A program made the position numbers and the translations under genes. Under the pieces are notes generated by a model that did not search any database, was not told the DNA's origin, and saw nothing but the letters and a program-made list of their open reading frames with translations. Source: Aaosphaeria pasadenensis (Eukaryota > Ascomycota > Dothideomycetes > Pleosporales). Taken from it: DNA of 64,000 bases. Location of the stretch: NCBI GenBank assembly GCA_022813625.1, contig JAKLMB010000010.1:868001-932000 (forward strand). The letters run 5' to 3'. Below, piece after piece: positions 58,501-64,000 of this stretch. Every line of letters starts with the position of its first letter. Positions within the stretch are counted from its first letter, which is position 1.

Positions 58501-61500
58501 TTTGCTCCATCTTCAATCGCGTCATGATCAAGCCAAAACAGTCTCCTTTTCATACCTACGACCTCCGGATAGTCGAAAACATTTGGAGCATCCTCAAGAC
58601 GTGGATATTTAGTGCGCCGAATCAACTCAGAGATTGAATTGTGCATGCGACGTTGAGTTTCCAGTGTACTGAAAGGCAGCCGCACACCTGGTATCCCATC
58701 GGGTGGGCATACAAGCCGCTCGAATAGGGACATATCCAGTGAGTATTGCTTGCCAAGCTTGCTCTCAGAAGATAGGTCATAGTTAGTTACCGAAGGCCTC
58801 AGCTGTAGATGATCTCCAATGAGAATAGCATGCTCAATAGATGGTAACAAAGCTGCCAAGGTGTGCGCCTCTAGAACCTCACCGGCCTCTTCGACCAGAA
58901 GAGTCTTGATTGGGAGTCTCTTCAATAAGTTAATGTTTCTAGCCAAGCCGGACGTGGTAACACCAATAACACTGGTCTCTTCTAGACATCTTAGATCGAC
59001 CTCTGATCTTGCCTGCTCATACAGCTTTTTCGATTCATAGAAAGAGTCCAAGGCTGAAAAGATTGCATATCGACGCCTACACACACAGTCTTTTACCCAG
59101 AACTCATAGAGCGCATCTCGTTCATCTGATGTCATTTCACGAACACTAACTTCATCCTCCAAGAGTTCGTCCACACTGCGTGACTTCAGGCGAATGATTG
59201 AACCGAATCGGCCAGCCTTCCACGCGGTGAAGATGAAGTCGGTACCGTACGCAATCGTTTCGAATCCATCTTCGTCAGGTCCAAATATTTGAGTGTAGTG
59301 CTCGTTGTAAACATTGCATAGGTACCTCTTCAGAGTCTCAGGGTTGTCGGCAGAAAAGAAGTCGTTAATATCACTGCTGACACACGCCGCTGCATGATTC
59401 AGTTCATCCAGCCGTGACCATTTCGCACGCTGTTCGGGGTGAGTCGAGTCTTTCGAAGAGCTCACGCTTCGAAGGTTCAATTCCTGAAGCCTTTCGCTTT
59501 TTGAGCGAGACCCCATACGAATAATTTTGTCGATGCCATTGTCAAGACAGTTTTCCATGTTCTGATCGAGGGCGTGATTGGTGTATGTTACGACAAGAAT
59601 TATGTTTGAGTTCGTGGCTTCCGTATTTGCGAGGAGTACCTTCATCAGTTGGAGAGCAGTATAGCTCTTTCCGGTTCCAGGTGGCCCTTGACATATGGCC
59701 AAGCATCGCGAAAGCGCATGGACGAGGGCTTCTGCTTGTTTAGCATCCAATGTTGAATTTGTGATTAAGGCGTCAAGATCGAATTTTTCTCTCAAGGACA
59801 GATGCATGCTGCTGGCATTCGAGCATATAGACTTTAGATTGTACCGAAAATCTCGCGCGCGGGCGTACAAGGGAGTGTCAACGATCACTGGGCTCGATGA
59901 ACCCGTGGAAGGAGCGATTAGCCCCGAAAATGGTACGTCTCCCATTTGGATCATTGATTGAAGCGCCTGCAAAGTAGGCTGGAAAGAGGCGATTAGAACC
60001 TTAGGAAACTCGACCAAGATTAATCTACGAGAAGCTGCTTGACCTTGAAAATATCCGAGAATAGTTTCCAGGTCTTTTCTTTCCATTGGTGCGATTGTGA
60101 GTCGAGCTCGCAATTGGTCGTTGCTAAGATCCTGATGGGCGGGGATCTCATCAGTGTCGCTGTCTTCATCGTCGAAATCCTCCTCCAGGTCATGATGCCA
60201 GGGTGAGATTCGCTTCGGCGTGTCGTCTTTGATTTCAGCAACGGTACAGAATATTACTCGCCCTGCAGGATCGAGGATGCAGACAAGATTATCCTTTTGC
60301 AGGCGGCCGGATCGAGTCCATGCTGCAGCACGGTCAAGGTGGCTTCGGAACCTTCTCACATCCGCAGGCTGGTCGAAGGTGATGGTCAAGACAGGACCGT
60401 TCCAACTATTACAAAAGAATCGCTCGAACGCTAGGTTGGTGTAGGAGACTGTTCTAGTGGCCGAACATGAAGGTTGGATGCGACTGACTTGCGTTTGGGT
60501 ATGTAGCTGGTCCTTGATTGCCTGCCGTATGGGACCAACGACGTCTTCACGATACAGGCGAAATTGACGATCAAGCAAACCCGTGATTCCAGGAAGATGC
60601 CAGTCGTTTGCATCGATCGTAGGAAGATATGGCCTAATGTTGGCCATGATTTCCTCGAAGGTTGGCAAAATCTGAATAAGGCGTACATCTTCGTGATCGT
60701 TGTTATGACGGGGTCCAGCTGAGCGCAGGTTGCCTGGAGGATCCTGCCGGACTATGTACTTCGCACGAGGAACATGCGTTCTTTTCAGATTCGTTACGTC
60801 TGAAATTGGCGCCTTATTGTTGAGTCCAAGGCGAGTTTGAGCACGCTCCAGCCACTTCCTCGTTGACGTTTCGGCATGACTATCAGCCTCCATACGAGGA
60901 AGAGCTTCCTCAAACTGCTTGATACACTTTTTGAACCCATCAACCAGGCTGGCATTCTCGTTGAACTCAAACAACTTGGCAAAAGCCACCACAACAGGCT
61001 CGAGCTCTTCTCCGTCAATGGAGCCGAGTTGAGTCCCAATGAAAGTGAACAGTTGGAGCGCATATCTTCCGCCTGGGCCATAGATCACGTTGTATATAGT
61101 ACCGAGATCCTTCTCGAGTAGGCCGGACGTAAGGACTTTTGGGAATGTGATGGTTTTGAGAAGTGAAAGGATCGAATCTACTGTACTGCGTGAAGAAGCA
61201 CTGGCGAAGTCCTCCTTGATCAGTTCAAGCATTCTCTTGGTGCCGCCTTCCGACGCCAGACATTGAATTACGGACTGCATCGTTGCAGGATCCGAGACGA
61301 GAAGCTCGAGCGCGTCACTGAAGAATCTCTTGCGCGCGTGCTTCGTGAGTGGTGAGCCGACCGAGTGCTTGGTAGCTTGGGTCTGCCATTCGAGGAACTG
61401 TTTGCATGGCTTCATACCCTTTGCCTTTTTCCATCGAGCAGTTAAATGATTGTCGGTCGAGGATTGTTGGCTAGCCTGGTGCGCTGAACCATGAAGGTAT

Positions 61501-61670
61501 ACACATCTGGCTCCGAACTTGCAATGCCCCGACTGCACGAACAGGTTGCATTGTTTCCCCTCGTTGGCGTGAGAGTACTTACAGTCGGCTTTTGCGCATC
61601 CCTCAGGCTTATTCACGGATGAACAGAACTGAGGTTTGTCGCGGCCACGAGTGCCCTTACCACGAGCCAT
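55514..61670 (-). CDS. ZNFX1-type SF1 helicase with CCCH, NFX1 and RZ zinc fingers
   Basis: Six exons (61670-58084, 58035-57740, 57688-57368, 57319-57058, 57010-56931, 56877-55514) give 1,969 residues. Two CCCH fingers open the protein (CAKADCKYSH and CKFGARCVYLH). A UPF1-like helicase follows: Walker A CQGPPGTGKSYTA near residue 660, TYTNHALDQ, LLVEEAGEVLEAHTL near 925, GDHLQLRPSV, ATVDNFQGEEAKVVI and NVLLSRAKHGMYI. Next come NFX1-type cysteine fingers (LSCGHKCLSKCH, CPPCKSKC, LGCGHQCPSVCGEFC) spread over exons 2-6. The C-terminus ends in an RZ-type finger (WYTCANGHPFSIGECG then CPQCDAQIGG), known from ZNFX1 and RNF213. Relatives act in small-RNA silencing and antiviral RNA sensing; a similar role here is inference. 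Confidence 0.94.
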
Positions 61671-62393
61671 ACCTCTGGCTTTGCGAGTTTGTGACGACGG
61701 ATGTAGAGAGAAAGAGCGCGGATACTTTAGGTACGTATGTGGCTCACAAGCAATTTCCTGCGTAGCTAGAACCTTTTCGAAGCAGCGACGAGAGATGCAA
61801 GCAGGAAGAATGGAAAGTGGAAGCTCCGCGCCGCTAGTGCAGTAGGTGAGAGAAGAAAGAGGGAGAAAAGTTGAGGTAGTCTCAATGTTACTCGTACTGT
61901 GGCGGGCAAGTTGTGAAGTGAAGGTAAGGTGAAATGTTTTGCCGGCAGTACGGAAAGAGGCAACTGCGACTACTCACTTGAAGCAGGCGTGTGGGGTGAA
62001 AGCAACTCAAGAGTGGGCAAGGACTTTCAAAAGACAAGCAAAGTATAGGTACCTAGAAACCAACTAGGTAGGTAGGTAGGTAGGTGGGCAAATTAGAAAA
62101 GAAGAGGGATCCTGAGAATGTGAAACCCCGGCCGACTTGAGAAGTGATAGAAGGTAAACAGTCCAGTCAAAATAGACGGCCTAGTGGTACGCGTAAGTAA
62201 AGGTAAACAAATACAGTAACTCAGAATTTGCATAGTATAGCTATGTCCACGAGGTGGCTGAATGAAGAGAAAATGCCAATACAGACGGCAATCGTTTTCT
62301 TAACAAATGTACTTGAATCTTTCTATTTCTATTTCCACCAAGTTAATCTTGTAGAGCTCAGGGTTGTTCCCTAACAAGATCCTCAGACGTGCT
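61671..62393. other. Intergenic region: promoter of helicase gene, 3' flank of cap1
   Basis: These 0.7 kb hold no gene. A pure AGGT repeat, five units, lies at 62066-62085. Confidence 0.55.
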
Positions 62394-63405
62394 CTACCTG
62401 GTCCTGCCACCACCTATGTCAGCACCAACCCTGTATCCGGAGATCTTGTCCCAGTCCATCTTTTGCCTAGTGATGGGCAACTGTCTCCTCAAACTCTTGA
62501 AAGCTCCCTCGCTCAAGCTACCAAATGCCTTGTTCAAATCCTCTTGGTATTTCTTCTCGGCACCCGCAATCGCTCGAACGATTTCACTGGCGTTGGCGTT
62601 CTGTCCGACCTTGAGGTCCACGACTTTGTTTGTGAGGAGTCGTACGTTGCCGTCCTCGTAGTAGTGGACGTCAACCTTGATTGCACCTGTGATGCTACCG
62701 GAGGAGGGTGTGTAGATATACGAGGAGCGCCATCGGCCGTTCCAGTAGTTTGAAGGAGAGTATTTGTTGGCGACGGTCAAAATGGCAAGGGCGGTCTCGT
62801 CGGAGACGGGGAACACCCCGATGGAGGACTTAGGATAATGCTCCGCCGCGTGGGTCGAAAGGCTCTTGATAGTACTCTTCCTGCATGTTATCAGCTTCTA
62901 TCTCTTATTCGATGTCATATGAAGCCGGGAACTCCAAGACATACACTAGGTCCGCATTATCCGACTCAAGCACGTAGGATTGCACACCGCTAGCCTTCTG
63001 TGTGGCATGGTCGAACTCAAACGAGCTCTGGCTTTCTACATCGTAATATCTTCCATCGCCTAACCGGTTGTGTTCGCTAACAAGTACTTCGTTGCTGCCG
63101 CCCGGGAGCTTTACAGTTGTGAATTGCTCTTCGTTGTACTTCTCGAATGCCGGTGACAGCTCGGAGGAGACGTTATCATCGCCGAGGATGGACTTGATAG
63201 CTGATTGCGGTCAGCTGGGTTCGTGAGAGTTATTGTGCTCCAACAGGAACAGTTAAGGTAACACAATCTGAAGCAATCGTACCTTTCGTGACGTCCGATA
63301 GCTGTGCCATGTCAGTACTTGTTCAAAGTGGGGTATAACATGAAAGCATACCTCGCCCGGCGGCGTGCTTTCCACGAATGAGGATAATGCTGCTGTTCTT
63401 GACAT
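62394..63405 (-). CDS. cap1: F-actin-capping protein subunit alpha
   Basis: Four exons (63405-63352, 63301-63283, 63200-62945, 62880-62394) give 271 residues. The second exon is only 19 bp. The protein starts MSRTAALSSFVESTPPGELS. It contains LPGGSNEVLVSEHNRLGDG, AEHYPKSSIGVFPV, NYWNGRWRSSYIY, VHYYEDGNVRLLTNK and FKSLRRQLPITRQKMDWDKI, the unmistakable C-terminal signature of the capping-protein alpha subunit. It caps barbed ends of actin filaments with the beta subunit in the cortical cytoskeleton. The exon 3 donor is taken as GTATGT at 62944; using the GTGTAT two bases earlier would lead to a stop. Confidence 0.94.
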
Positions 63406-63748
63406 TGCGATATTGGATGTGTAGAGGACCGTAGCTCGAGGTTCCGGGTAGTGGCTGTAAGTGTGGGGATGAAGCTGTTGGTGGAGGTGAAGTCAAGCTG
63501 AGACACCGGCTTGGCGAGGGGTCCCGCTGCTTGCAGGGATCAGCATCACGATGTCATGGCACCAAATAGGCAACTTTGTGGTTAGGCCAATGTGCCCAAG
63601 TATACATTGAACAGAATTTCATACATGCAGCAATTCGCTGCTCGCTAGTAAAGGTATTGGCCGTAATTAAATCAATCTTTTGTGATTGGGATTTCCGCTC
63701 AAAACGCCGCGCTGATCCATGCTTTGTAAAATGAATAGAAATACGCAG
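63406..63748. other. Intergenic region upstream of cap1
   Basis: About 340 bp between the cap1 start and the 3' end of the next minus-strand gene. Nothing else is seen. Confidence 0.5.
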
Positions 63749-64000
63749 CTACTCGATGCTCATCTTCATAAAGCCATCGTTAGCATCAGTCATACCCTGC
63801 AGTCCAACCCTCTTGGGACCAAGTAGCGGTGTCATGCTAACACTTCCACCACTGTTCGACCTTTCTCCCGCAGCGTGGCCAGACGTCGCGGTGTTTTCAC
63901 GGTTAGCCTTGGGTGCCGATTGCCAAACTCCGCTATCCCTTTGTGCAGGAGATTGCGACAATACAGGACTGTTCTGGACGCTTACTCCAGGAGACACTGC
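63749..64000 (-). CDS. Hypothetical protein, C-terminal part (cut by window edge)
   Basis: An open frame runs in from the right edge and stops at 63749-63751, giving about 83 residues. It is Ser/Gly/Asn-rich (SPGVSVQNSPVLSQSPAQRD) and ends in a more ordered motif, MTPLLGPKRVGLQGM then NDGFMKMSIE. Such a tail suggests a short conserved peptide at the end of a long disordered protein. The family is not recognised. Confidence 0.6.
   Translation of the reverse strand, partial: AVSPGVSVQNSPVLSQSPAQRDSGVWQSAPKANRENTATSGHAAGERSNSGGSVSMTPLLGPKRVGLQGMTDANDGFMKMSIE

Noticed and set aside
62821..62880. Apparent frameshift in cap1, because another frame gives a protein-like stretch EEYYQEPFDPRGG that soon meets a stop
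   Set aside because: Using the canonical GTATGT donor at 62944 puts exon 4 in a different frame that reads AEHYPKSSIGVFPV and continues without a stop, matching the capping-protein family. No frameshift is needed.

Overview
This window looks like chromosomal DNA of a filamentous ascomycete (Pezizomycotina). Genes are intron-rich. Most introns are 50-75 bp with GT..AG ends, many with CTAAC/CTGAC-like branch sites, and intergenic spaces are short. The gene set is typically fungal: bZIP and Zn2Cys6 regulators, fungal rhodopsin-domain 7TM proteins, MFS exporters, GH72-like wall proteins and LaeA-like methyltransferases. I could not place it to genus. Exon joins were worked out by hand from splice signals, reading-frame continuity and family motifs.

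Layout. 1-7.5 kb: the 3' part of an FAH-family hydrolase, an NmrA/isoflavone-reductase-like oxidoreductase, a bZIP factor, an arsenite methyltransferase and a CCCH-type zinc protein. 9-12 kb: an uncharacterised membrane-anchored protein (paralogue A) and a secreted type-B carboxylesterase. 12-16 kb is gene-poor. 16-31.7 kb: a 7TM rhodopsin-domain protein, an SDR with unusually long introns, a GH72-like membrane protein that lacks both catalytic glutamates, an MFS transporter, a polyglutamine protein and paralogue B of the 9-kb protein.

32-40 kb: a compact group with two divergent promoters, made of a CocE/NonD hydrolase, a phytanoyl-CoA-type dioxygenase, a Zn2Cys6 regulator and an MFS transporter. 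Both divergent promoters carry an almost identical 20-bp element and GAACCGAAC-type motifs. This suggests a co-regulated catabolic or secondary-metabolite module whose regulator lies inside it.

40-64 kb is mostly conserved housekeeping: ribosomal protein eS30, a SIS-domain protein, a SET/MYND protein, a small secreted protein, the multi-KH protein Scp160/vigilin, a LaeA-like methyltransferase, a 1,969-residue ZNFX1-type helicase (CCCH fingers, SF1 helicase, NFX1 fingers, RZ finger), F-actin capping protein alpha and the 3' end of an unknown gene. I saw no CRISPR array, no intact transposon, and no convincing tRNA or rRNA gene.
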